This document shows, one piece after another, positions 1 through 10,429 of a stretch of 64,000 bases of DNA. The stretch is from Warburgia ugandensis (lineage: Eukaryota > Streptophyta > Magnoliopsida > Canellales > Canellaceae): contig CP141132.1 of NCBI GenBank assembly GCA_035236585.1, positions 50,657,880-50,721,879 of the forward strand, written 5' to 3'. The notes beneath the pieces were generated by a model. The model saw nothing but the letters and a program-made list of their open reading frames with translations, was not told the DNA's origin and searched no databases. How positions within the stretch are numbered: the first letter of the stretch is position 1; each line of letters starts with the position of its first letter. The translations under genes were made by a program, and so were the position numbers.

Positions 1-97
1 GCCTTACCTTGCATTTTGCAAGAGGCTGTTTCTACGCCTTGAACCCGTGACCTCAAGGTCACACGACAACAACTTTTACCATTGCACCAAGGCTCCC
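1..97 (-). mobile_element. Au-like tRNA-derived SINE, 5' head
   Basis: Read on the minus strand from base 97 down, this begins GGGAGCCTTGG and carries a pol III A-box-like stretch (TGGTGCAATGGTAAA) and a B-box-like stretch (GGTTCAAGGC), followed by the AAACAGCCTCTTGC stretch typical of plant Au-type SINEs. The 3' half runs off the left edge of the window. It abuts LINE coding sequence at about base 98, so it probably inserted into that LINE. Its target duplication cannot be checked because the other end is outside the window. The family name rests on recalled sequence pattern. Confidence 0.7.
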
Positions 98-1700
98 TGT
101 CGTTACTTTCAACAATTGCTAAATGATAATTACCCTGAGGATATAGGGATTGAAAGTATCGTATACTCAAATAACATTGGATATTATAAATATGGCTGTA
201 GGATTAGAATACTTGAAGCTAAAGAGGCTTTGAAAAAGATGAAATCAGAAAAGGCTTTGGGGCATGATGGTATACCAATAGATGTTTGAAAGTATATGGG
301 AGATACTAGGGTAGTTTGGTTGACAAAATTGCTTGACAAGATTGTAAAATTGAAGAAAATGCTAGATGTATGGAGGAAGAGCTCTATTGTACTAATTTAT
401 AAGAATAAATGAGACATACATAGTTGCTCTAATTATTGGGGGATCAAACTTATGAGCCATTTCGTGAAACTTTTTGAAAGACTGATGGAGAAGAGGCTAC
501 GGCATGAGACCAGTGTATTGGAGAACCATTTTATTTTCATGCCGAGGAGATCTACCATGGAAGCTATTTTTCTACTTGGACAATTGATAGAGAAATATAG
601 GGAGATGAGGAAGGACCTCCACATGGTCTCTATTGACTTAGAAAAAGCTTGTGGTCCACAGAGAGTTAATATGGTGGGTATTGGGTTTCAAAGGGGTTTC
701 ATGGTGGGCACGATCCTGTAGGCATAATTAAAGATATGTATAAGGGAGCGGTAACAAACGTTAAGACCACTAGCGGACAGGTCGGTAATTTTTCTATCAC
801 TATAGGATTGCACCAAGGATTGTAATTGAGCCTGTATCTTTTGACATTGGTTATTGATGAGTTAAAAAGAAAAATTCAAAAGGAGATTTCATGGTGCATA
901 TTATTTATAGATGATATGGTTTTGATTGATGAGACAAGGGAAGGAGTAAACACAAAGCTTGAGTTGTGGAGAGATGCATTAGAATCTAAAGGACTTAAAT
1001 TTAGTTGAACTAAGACAAAGTATATGGAATGTAATTCTAGCAAAGAAAAGAGCAGGAGGAAAGCACCGGTAAAGATTGATAACCAAGAAGTCCTCCTAAA
1101 AGAACACTTTTGATACTTGGGATCGATAATTCATGAGAGTGGAGAGAATAAAAAGAAGGTTACCCAAAGAATCCAAGCAGGTTGGAACAAATGGAAATGT
1201 GCTTCTGGAGTTTTGTGTGATTGGAAGGTGTCACTCAAACTGAAAGAAAAATTCTACAGGATAGCTGTAAGGCCAGTCATGTTTTATGGATCAGTGTTGG
1301 GCAGTTAAGGAACAATATGTACATAAAATGAGTGTTGCTGAAATGCGGATGTTGAGATGGTTGAGTGGCAAGACAAGAAAGGATAGGATTAGAAATAAAA
1401 ACATTAGAGGAAACTTAGGAGTAGCACCAATAGGTAACAAGATGAGAGTGATTAGATGTAGATGGTTTGGACATGTCCAATGTAGACCAAAATGGGCACC
1501 AGTTAGAAGGAGTGAGGCAATTTAAGTTGAAGGTTCTAAAAAGGGCAAGGGGAAGGCCCAAAAGAATGTGGATAGAAGTAGTGCGATGAGATTTAAAAAC
1601 TTTGGGACTAAATAAAGCCATGACACTTAATATTAGGGGAATGGAGGAACAAGATTCATGTGACCAACCCTTAATCAAGTTAAGGTCTTGATGATGATGA
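98..1700 (+). mobile_element. Degenerate RTE-clade LINE (reverse transcriptase to 3' end)
   Basis: Broken pieces in all three forward frames read in order as a plant RTE-type non-LTR retrotransposon. They cover the pre-RT linker and HDGIP motif (about 240-290), the RT fingers and palm with SHFVKLFERLMEKRLR (about 450-560), the DLEKA motif (about 640), and the catalytic box as LFIDD instead of the usual FADD (about 900-915). The C-terminal part follows, with MSVAEMRMLRW (about 1330-1365) and WFGHVQ (about 1465). Many stop codons and frameshifts (for example at 289, 411 and 823) show it is dead. The end, TTGATGATGATGATC near 1690-1700, is the short TGA/GAT-repeat tail usual for RTE elements. 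The same tail ends the second copy at about 26.0 kb. It lies just upstream of COX5b exons and may occupy one of that gene's introns. Confidence 0.85.
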
Positions 1701-2081
1701 TCAATTTTTGGCCAACTGTTCTTAATATCCAAGATTTGCCAAACATAACAAATTCTACATGGACATTATGTGTGAACTTCTGTTTATTGGACTTTTTTCT
1801 AATTGAGGTTGAATAATTTTTACTCTTATCTGAATTCATTCTCTGTTGAGAGAGGTTTTGTAGCACATTCAGATAAAGCCAGTCATAAGTTCATAAGTCA
1901 ATTATGTAACTAATTCTTGTAACAATTTATGATTGATCCAACTAATGCTCTTGTCATGCTTGTGATTACTGGTTCTCCGTTTTTTACGTAGTTCTGTGTC
2001 TTGAGAGGGTATAGTTATGCTGGAGGAACCGTGGTTGTTGATCTTTGCCTGTAATTTCTTTTATGCTGTGTATATCTGCAG
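1701..2081 (+). other. Intron/upstream sequence before COX5b exon
   Basis: No coding similarity is seen. The stretch ends in the acceptor tatatctgcag at 2071-2081, so the part next to 2082 is intronic. The exons coding for the transit peptide and the segment normally preceding EAPAIV in plant COX5b were not found here. They should lie left of the window, beyond the RTE element. Confidence 0.6.
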
Positions 2082-3408
2082 GAAGCGCCTGCTATTGTGC
2101 AATCCTATTATGACAAAAGAATAGTTGGATGTCCTGGTGGTGAAGGCGGTATGTTAACACTGGCCCCCATTCAGCTGATGGTTTGTTGATTTTGTTTTAA
2201 CCTATTAACACCACATTTAACCTGATTTACTTGATCTTTTCGCAGAGGACGAACATGATGTTGTTTGGTTTTGGCTGGAGAAAGGCAAACCACACGAGTG
2301 CCCTGTGTGCTCTCAATATTTTATGGTAAGAGGCATTCTTTGGATCCTTATTATACTCTTATGACAATCAAGGTGATTGAAATAATGAAAAAGAAACATA
2401 AGTTGCTATCTAATCTATGTTTCAAGCTTTTCTTGTAACAACAACGTTGTCTAAGAGTTGGATTCCGACCTTACATATGGTGACCAACCCTTTAAGCAAA
2501 GGTTGAGCAGTTGATGGATTCTCGCAGTTTCTTTTGAGTCTCTTCTGCAATTATTTAACATTGTTTCCTTCTGGTAGAAGAGAAAACATATAGAAATCCA
2601 ACAACCTGTGATCGTAGTTCAATTTCTTTAATTTGTGAATTCAATATTTTACTCGTGAAGTATTCTAAATTGAATTCATGATGGGCTTGAATGACCTCAA
2701 TCCATGTCTTAATAAGTTAAAAAGTACGGATATTGCGATTGCTGGAGTGATTGTAGTGTCAGGGTAGCAAATTTTCACTCTTTGAAGCCTAAAATTAAGC
2801 TGTGGCTTGACAGAATCAGTCTTTCAGTTATTGTTGTAACGCTTTAATCTGGTATTGGTCTTAACATTTGATTGATCAGGCCTGTTTGGTTGACTTCCCA
2901 TCAACTTTGAGCAGTGCGATGGTGTGAGAATATGATAGTTTGTAGTTGAAATACAACATTTTTGTACCCTTCGTCTGTTTGTTACCTGGGATGTCAGTGA
3001 TGGTTGTTATATTTTCGTTAATACATGATTAGTTCAGTCGATCAACTGTTATGTGATCTGGGGGACTTGTCTCATTGGTCGAGCTGACTATGTTGCTTTC
3101 AAGTCAACTTTGGGTCATACGGCCTGAGGTTTTCTAGAAGTATGTTATGCCCCTCTTGTTTGTGACACGTGTCAAGAGGTATAGAATGTGTTGTATTAAT
3201 GTGTATATAAAATATAGGACGGATGCATTATGTGTACATTCAACTTCAGTTGCCCCTTTGGGTTTAGACCCCTCGTTAAACATCGATACTATTCACTTGG
3301 CTTGCTCTCAGAATTGAATTGCTTACGTGATATTCATCTAATGCTTTGCAGCTTGAAGTGATCGGTGAAGGTGGACCTCCAGATGGCCATGGTGATGATG
3401 ATCACTGA
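2082..3408 (+). CDS. COX5b: Cytochrome c oxidase subunit 5b, mitochondrial (3' exons only)
   Basis: Three exons joined by GT-AG introns give the C-terminal 67 residues of a plant COX5b, a nuclear-encoded, zinc-binding subunit of respiratory complex IV in the mitochondrial inner membrane. Exons are 2082-2148, 2246-2325 and 3352-3408, with stop TGA at 3406-3408. Phases agree across both junctions (GGC G|AG and ATG|CTT). The translation starts EAPAIVQSYYDKRIVGCPGG, continues with VVWFWLEKGK and the metal-binding ECPVC motif, and ends GGPPDGHGDDDH. The cysteines in GCPGG and CPVC are the ligand positions expected for the family zinc site. Plant members are about 150-170 residues, so the transit peptide and N-terminal half are missing from the window. 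No stop or frameshift is seen, so the visible part looks functional. A possible poly(A) signal AATAAA sits at 3434-3439, rather close to the stop. Confidence 0.92.
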
Positions 3409-4519
3409 TATTTGGTGCAAGTTTTCCTACTGGAATAAAGATGGGTGAGACAAGACAGTTTCTGTTATACTGTGTAGCTGCAAACAGCTTGTTTGTTCTC
3501 TATTTGCCATGTTTTCTTGGTCCCAGAGTCAGACATCGTTTGCCCATGTGGATTTTGTACCTTTGCCTGGTCATCCAATTCACCATGGATTGTTTTAGCC
3601 TCTTTCAGGGCTTCATTAGAATAATTGATGACCGTATTTCTCATTTCTCTTTGTGACTCCTTTGACGAGCAAATTGAATGAAACTTGTCATCTTTACCTT
3701 TGTGGGTTATGGTATTCTCAACCCTAGTTCAAGTCATTGATAGTTTGAGAGCTCCACACAACAATATTGTCTGCTTTGGAGACGGGGGCCTATATTACCT
3801 AGTCTTCTCCCGGCTTTGTTTTTTCTCGAAGGAAAAATGCGTTATTGCATGTGAAGTCTTTTCAACTCTTATCAACAGTTCAGTAACTTTTCCCTTAACG
3901 ATGTGGGATAACTCTTTGTCCTACAGTCGTCTCCCATCTACGGGGTACGTAGGTCTTCACATCTTTCTTCCTTAGAGAACATGCGTCCTTGCATGTTATC
4001 CATGAAATCAAGCACTTGTGTGGTCAGCCATACACCGGGTCAGCGGTACAGCTCGGTAGTTCCTACTTACAACAATATTGTCTACTCTAAAAAGTTGCTC
4101 TTTTATATAACGAGCCCCCTCATGGCTTTGTTTTTCTCCAATTTATATTTTAACAAATTAATGACTCAATCAAAAGCGTCATGTATTGATTTGAAAACAC
4201 ATGGGCTGAATGTACGAAGCACCATCAGTAGTATATTCTATTTTTATGTCTAGTCATTAGCAATTAAGTACGGGCCGTAATAGTTATCTGTTTATACTAA
4301 TATAGCTTGCAAAAACGTCGGCGGTATCATTTGTAAACATTATTGTGTCATATGGGTCTTGATGTTCCAAACTACAAGTTCGAGTAACCCAAAGCCCCAA
4401 ATGGATGGAATAGGAGAATGCACCAGATACACCTGGAGCTAACGTCAATGTCTAGAGCATCGGAACTATCAATGTTTGCTAACCCAGTTTGATTATTTCT
4501 TGAATCACATCCTCAGAGG
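3409..4519. other. COX5b 3' region and intergenic DNA
   Basis: The first part should be COX5b 3' UTR. Beyond about 3700 no coding pattern is convincing. Two copies of ACAACAATATTGTCT (about 3760 and 4070) lie in otherwise loosely similar context, followed by GTTTTT-rich stretches and a GATGTGGGATAAC string near 3900. That combination is common in short LTR-type (TRIM-like) plant repeats. I could not define termini. Confidence 0.4.
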
Positions 4520-5376
4520 ATGGAAACGTCAAACCATAACATTAACATGTCCGGACAAATCTCTGAAGGAATAACTGAATATCTAGCTCTCCATTCCGAG
4601 TCTCATGAATTTCAGGAGGAAGCACTCCAATACTTCTCCTACCTCACTAAGGTCAGCCCGCACAACAGAAATTTGCTTGCGCAGAGACATGAATCGATAT
4701 CAATCTTGCTTGCCCTCTCCAATTCCCCCGCCATATGCCTTGCCCTCTCAGTCCTCTTCAGCCTCTCTCTCAAACCTATATCAGGCAATCCCTTGCTAAA
4801 ATGGACTGTCCGCCACCTCAACAACATCATCCTTAACTCTTGTTCATTGGCTGGTTCCTTGATCTGTAGTTTGGCCATTCTAGATAAGAATCAGGCTGCA
4901 TTTGGCGTCGCACGAACTGTTCAAACACTTGTAAAGAGCCTTGCAGGCTGCATGCCTTAGCACCACCTGCTCAGTTCGCTTGTGCAGTTTCATGGGCTGT
5001 CCCTGTGCTAAGTCAGGTGATTAAGTGCACAGCTGGGGAAGACCTTGTTGGGTCATCCCTTGCTCTTCTGGGTCTTTTGGCAAGGTTTGGAGAAGGGATT
5101 GAGGCAATAAGAACGGTGGATGGGGTTGTAGGTGTCTTGAAGGGGAGATGTATATTGAGTTAGGAGGGTTCAACTTAAATCCTCTGCCGTGTCTTGGAGG
5201 AGGGTGAACAGTATGTTTGTAAAGCTGTAAGGTTCCCGGAGTTCTCTTCTTTGGTTGCTGATTTATCAGTTCGAGGCTCCACGAAACTGCCGGAAAAGGC
5301 TGGCTTGCTAATGTGAAAGTTGATGGAGGCTAACTTGGATTGCTTTGTGGATGGGAATCCCCTGGTTTTCAAGTGA
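4520..5376 (+). pseudogene. ARM-repeat protein pseudogene (U-box-family-like)
   Basis: The first 146 codons (4520-4960) are open and read as armadillo-repeat sequence (for example SICSLA-type LICSLAILDKNQAAFG and VQTLVKSLAG). Similarity then continues through several frames: HHLLSSL (about 4961), GSSLALLGLLARFGEG (about 5050-5095), a KGRCILS segment (about 5140), EFSSLVADLSVRGS (about 5240-5280), and a C-terminal EANLDCFVDGNPLV ending at TGA 5374-5376. At least one in-frame stop (4958-4960), frameshifts and further stops separate these blocks. The order of blocks fits plant ARM-repeat proteins often annotated as U-box domain proteins. No U-box is visible upstream, so either the parent lacked one or the N-terminus was lost. 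No introns are evident, which would fit a retrocopy or an intronless parent. Family membership is by recalled pattern. Confidence 0.75.
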
Positions 5377-6734
5377 TGAGGTGTGTGGATGGGTTAAAGG
5401 GCAACTCACTGGTTAACCTGGTGTTGTTATTGTTGCCGAAGAGAACGCAGAGGTTTCCTGTTGTGCCCTTTTTACCCGACTAATTTTCTCTTACTCCTAT
5501 CTTACCGCAAAGGAATTGTCTAGTATTTGTCTCTGTGATGCAGACGCAGCTATATGGTGGCCTACATGTGGTTGGTGCACCAAACCGTTCATACGCTTGC
5601 ACCAAATGATGTTATTATGTTTACTGCAGATAGTTCATTTCCAGCTCAGTAGTGGTCGTCATTTTTTATGGAGAAAATATTTCGTGAATGGCAATTTTGT
5701 TTGAGTTGTACGGATAACTAAATATCTAGGTCCTACAAGCCTTTTGCTGCTTATGTCAGTCCCTGATAAAATAGAAATGCTGAATTTCTTAGAAAATTTC
5801 CAGATCTAGTTTTATCGGATTCAGAAAAAGTTCCCAGAGGGAAGTCAGAGAAGCGTAGAATTGAGAGAACTTGAGTGGCTACGCGTGCATGTTGCGAAAA
5901 GAAAACTCTGTTTGTGATTATTATGGTACTTCTCTCTCCTTAGGTATTCCAAAAAATCCTTTGCCCTCAAAGTCTTTAGAATACTTCTCAGTTATCACAA
6001 AGAGGGAAATGTAGATTCCTTCAACCTGGAAACACAATCCTGGTGTTAACTTTTCATCATAGCCTTGGAGGTTGAGGTGTAGGCACTTAGCTTAAATAGA
6101 TAGGCCTTGCAACTGATAGAAGTGGGGCAAAATTTGATTGTGAATAAGGTGTTAATCATCAAAGTCAAAAAAACGAATTCTAGTATGGACATTGAGCTCT
6201 TTACATGAGAATGGATCAAATCAGAATGTATTTTTGTACCCAATTTGATCGTAATACCATATTATAATAAAAGAAAATTTTCAACAAACATGTGAATTAG
6301 GAAGGAGTGGTGATGAAATTGAATCGGAGACTGAATCTTGATATACTTCAGAAAACATTTTTATTTTTGTTTTTTAATCTTTTTTCCTGAAGGAACATAA
6401 TATATTTTTGTTACATGAGGTGTATTGGCTGTTGCAAATCATTTTATTTTAACAATTCAATGCAAGTCACTATAAGATAAGAACGGTTTAAGTTATGGAA
6501 AAACACATGTATATTGGTATTGGATATTCGCTGGTTTTTATTTTGTTGGGTCTAGAAAATTACTTATGTAAAATAAAATAGTAAAAAGAGAAAATTGACG
6601 GGTTTCTCTACTCAAACAAGATCATGGAGCAAAAATCATTGATAAACTCAGGAAAAGCACCCGTCAACACTTTTAATTGTTTTGACTTGATAGATCATGT
6701 CAATGGTTTATCCACGGTTAAGTTGCGTTCCCTA
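5377..6734. other. Non-coding stretch, no feature recognised
   Basis: AT-rich sequence with scattered stops in all frames. The short ORFs here show no motif or composition pointing to a real protein. Confidence 0.5.
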
Positions 6735-7139
6735 TACACACGTAGGGATGACAATGGATTTGATCATTTAAGGGGATCCAACGCGAATGACCCCTCAAGA
6801 TTAGGGGCTGAGAATTTATGACCCAAGTGTGCTAGGGTAAAAATACTTTTGACCTAAGTAGAGCTGAGGTTGGGCACAGTCGGTGAAATAGCAGGGCGAC
6901 CAGAGCAACTTATGTACTGTCTCAAATCAAAAGAAAAAATTCATGGAAACCGTTTGAATATGCAGGCTCGGGTCAATTAAGGGGACATGACCTATTTTAC
7001 TCGTTTTGGGTCAAAGATCGTGGTAGAAAATTTATGACCTTAGCACGGCTGGGGCCAGGTTAGGACACAGTGTTAGGTTAGGTTCAGTGTCGGACAAAAA
7101 TTTTGCCCTGACCGACCCATTGTCACTCGTATACACATG
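6735..7139. mobile_element. hAT-type MITE with 8-bp target duplication
   Basis: The element spans 6743-7131 (389 bp). The left end reads TAGGGATGACAATGG and the right end, reverse-complemented, reads TACGAGTGACAATGG, giving an imperfect terminal inverted repeat of about 15 bp. Flanking bases are TACACACG (6735-6742) and TACACATG (7132-7139), an 8-bp duplication with one mismatch. An 8-bp duplication plus TA(G/C)GG-type ends is the hAT superfamily signature. Internally, a motif around ATTTATGACC is repeated (about 6813 and 7030). There is no coding capacity, so it is non-autonomous. Confidence 0.82.
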
Positions 7140-7739
7140 TTAAAATAAGACAGACGCAAGAGCGCTGAGTAGCTGTTCACATTCACTCTTCATCAAAAGT
7201 TTCTTTCCATGACCCTGCTTAACCGAGACGGGAGATAAAATGGGTGAAATGGAAATCGATTGGATTCCATTAGACCTAGGTTTAGGTAAGGTAGGTTCAG
7301 GTCATACTTAAAATTCAACCATGATTAGTTCCTTCCCTTTGCCCGAGTAGTTGACGGCAGGATTCTGTGGATAACGCGTGTGAATCACCGCACACCTGCA
7401 AATGAGATACATTCAATTGGTTAACAAGTTTTAGTCAAAAAAGAACTGCTTGCGATTCGGCCATGTTGTTTAATTTTCTGCCTTATATAGGGAGAAAACC
7501 CCACGATGCAGAAACAAAAGCGGTCTCTGAGGACTCCCTTTGATGCTGCACAACCTGGGTTAGTAGTCGACGCTCCATCAAAGTAAAGCTAGATGTAGCC
7601 TTGAGGTGGAGGTTTCCACTTGATCTAGACATCTGTGAATCTAATGGCGGAGCAGTGATTTTGCTTCCATTTTCTTAAGATATTGAGGTGGGCCTTGAGT
7701 AGGTGTGAGCAACATCCGTAACAGTTGTTTTCTATTGCC
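7140..7739. other. Non-coding stretch, no feature recognised
   Basis: No open frame or repeat structure that I can support. Confidence 0.4.
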
Positions 7740-8102
7740 TTATTCTTCGACCTCATTGATTATGAAGGATTCATGGACAACTTCGTTTCTTGTTTCCCAT
7801 ATCTCGTAAAGCATATGAACCTGCACAAGGTGCCAAAGGATATTAATGCAGGACTTTGGTTCACGTTGACCATCCACAATGAGTTCTAACTGGAAGCCCT
7901 TCATGGAATGGACACGGTGTTGACATCGGCGATTCCATAGTATGTTTCGTTTGTTAGGTCTTTTAATTGGACCCACTTCGAGGCTTAAAAATTTATCTGA
8001 GGAGACCCGGATCAACTTGTCCTGAAGATTTTTATGAATCTTCACCGATGAAATGGCATCTCTATCGTCATGAGGGAAGGTACTATTTTTTATGCGTCCC
8101 AT
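7740..8102 (-). pseudogene. Possible LINE ORF2 C-terminal remnant
   Basis: A 120-codon minus-strand frame ends in a segment (WHLVQVHMLYEIWETRNEVV) resembling the W..W..RN pattern found after the zinc-binding reverse-transcriptase domain of plant L1-type LINEs. Upstream minus-strand sequence (8.1-8.8 kb) gives broken frames with no secure motif. The call is tentative; it may be an ordinary chance ORF. Confidence 0.3.
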
Positions 8103-9689
8103 GAGGAGCCAAGATCATAGCAAATGAGTTGACTTTATCATTCAAATTAAAAGAGTTCTGAAGTGACCATTCAAAAAAAAAAAAAAATGAAAAAGAAAAC
8201 AAGGAGTCTGAAGTTGATACCTTCTTCGGTTGGCAGCCTAATTACTTTCAATTGTCGGCCCACAATCGAGCTGTTGATCTCTCTCCAATCAGCCATTTGG
8301 TTCCTTGAGAGACTGTCTCCCCAATTCTTTGCAATTTCCTTCCATGCTGGTTATACAGACTAGGGGGAATGATTTAGGAAATCCTTCTTTTTGAGGTACT
8401 TTGATTAGCTTAACCCTCGGGGTTGGTTCGTTCATAATAATTTCCCATGCAAGCTTGAGCTTAAATGCGCTCTAGACTTATGCTATGTTTCGAGTACCAC
8501 GAATTCCCAGCTAATCGTGCGAGGAGATCTGCTTTGATCCTTTCCTTTCGATAGGAAAGGCATTCTTTATTTGAAAACTCAAAGAGGAGATGGGGCAAAC
8601 ATATCTCCAATAGGAACAATAGTGGGAAAGAGACTATCTATAATCATTCAAGGTGTCCAAGGTTTGAGGATGAGCAGCGTAGCTGCTATTCTCCACGGCC
8701 GATTAACTCCAAACATGTAATCCTCTTTGCTTTCTATGCAGACGGCGAAAACATGCACGGTGGCCAAAGTCAATAACTTTGAGTATGTTGTTCATCTTCC
8801 ATGCTTTTTTCCAGCAAAATGATAATGTCACTGATTTTTGGGCGCTAATTGTTAGTCTTAAAACGATGGTAATTATCCAAAGAATTCTATAACACGATCT
8901 TCCTGTTCAAGGGTTGTGATCTTCATCATGCCATTATTTAGGTTTTTCTTCTCGCCCGTCATTTCACTTTACCTTAGCAAAAGAGTCATTCTCTTCTTTC
9001 ATTTCCTCTATTTACTATTCTTCACCGTGGATATTCACTAGTTATATTAATATTTGTTTGTTTCTATTAAGGCCTAATTTCTCCTAATACAGAATAAGGG
9101 GTTTTTATATTTACATTCACTTTATTAGTGATTGTGAGTACATTCCAATGATTACATCAAGTGCTCTAAATACATTTCTCAATCAATAATGGTCATTAAT
9201 TACATTCATTTGTTGACTTAATACATGCAAACAATCATTTGATTACAAATACATACAAATAATCTCTTGATTATAGAATACATACATACAGAATAAAGAA
9301 AAGATCCTTTATTAGAGGTTGACTATGTATGATCAAGCATGAATCTATGGCTTTGATATACTTTGCATGCCTTGATTCTTTTGATCAAAACTTGATTAAA
9401 TCACTTTTACAACATAATTTGGCTATTGACTTAGTTTTACAGCATGAACTGGTCAATTATTAAAGTATGAAGATGTCTTTCAAAAGTGGTACCTCGACTA
9501 GATAAGAGTGTATAACCTTTGAAGCCTTTCTATTTAGCACTAGGTATAGCATTAGAATCAGCAATTTTCATCATCTTTAAGGCTCTAGAATCATGTGCAC
9601 AGTCCAAAAACCATGTAAATAGTTGTAAGTCCCATTCTCCTTTGAACTTTGGTCAATTTAATTGTTAGATCTTGTCTTACAGTAATTAA
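8103..9689. other. Non-coding stretch, no feature recognised
   Basis: Broken frames on both strands and an AT-rich section from about 9000. A continuation of the tentative LINE remnant on the minus strand to about 8.8 kb is possible but unproven. Confidence 0.35.
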
Positions 9690-10180
9690 TTTAGTTATTT
9701 TTATGTTGTTTTAGGTTTAGAAAGTTTCCTTTTTAAATTTTAAAAAGTTCTATTTTTGGTAAGTTTTAGTTTAGGAAAGTTCTAAATTAGGAAAGTTTTT
9801 TTTTAGGTAGTTTCCTGACTTGAATCTTTCTAATTATATGTAGTTTCTTTATTTCTTTACTATTAATTAGTTAAGTTTCCAATTCCAATTACTTAGTTTA
9901 AATTTTAGTAAGTTTTCCTTACTTTTAATTCTAGATTAGGAAAGTTTTCATTTTTATTAATTATCATCAGTTAGTTGTTTACTGTTGTTTCCTTACTGTA
10001 ATTTCTAAGTTTGCATGCATGTTAGTTTAGTAACTTTCCAATTTCATTGTAATTTTGGTTTTAGTACGTTTCCTTTCTAGTTTTAGTTTTGAATTCCATG
10101 TACATTTCTATTTTGAGTACTTTAGTTTCCTAATTGAACTGCAACTTTTTCTCATTGGCTAATGTTAATCACTTTAAATA
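9690..10180. repeat. Degenerate AGTTTCCTTA/AGGAAAGTT-rich block
   Basis: Variants of TTAGGAAAGTTT, AGTTTCCTTA and TTTTAGTTTAG recur irregularly over about 0.5 kb. Spacing is not constant, so this is a low-complexity repeat block rather than a clean tandem array. It lies directly downstream (in minus-strand sense) of the short repeat at 10190-10278. Confidence 0.5.
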
Positions 10181-10189
10181 AAATTCAAT

Positions 10190-10278
10190 TCATTGCAAAT
10201 TTGTGAGATTCCTCATGGGATCAACCTCGCTTGTTTGAAAATATTATATTGATTCGTGCACTTACGAGTAATTTTAAT
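10190..10278 (-). repeat. Dispersed 'AAGTGCACGAATC' repeat, copy 1
   Basis: On the minus strand it reads TAAGTGCACGAATC, then GTTGATCCCATGAGGAA. Similar heads occur on the plus strand at about 18117, 59989 and 63909. Each begins with AAGT(G/T)(C/T)ACG(A/G), continues with a GATC(T/C)C(C/A)CA-type stretch 35-45 bases later, and runs into AT-rich sequence. The element class is unknown to me. Confidence 0.5.
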
Positions 10279-10429
10279 GCTAGGGTTTTTCAATAACAAA
10301 TAATGGGCACCCACTTTTTTTATGTACTAGGAGGGCCTCAATATAAGCAAAACTAGGCATCTTTCTGCGATTATTGGGAATTCTAAAATTTTAGAGCTCC
10401 TAAGGGAACTTAGATTCTTGGACATTTAA

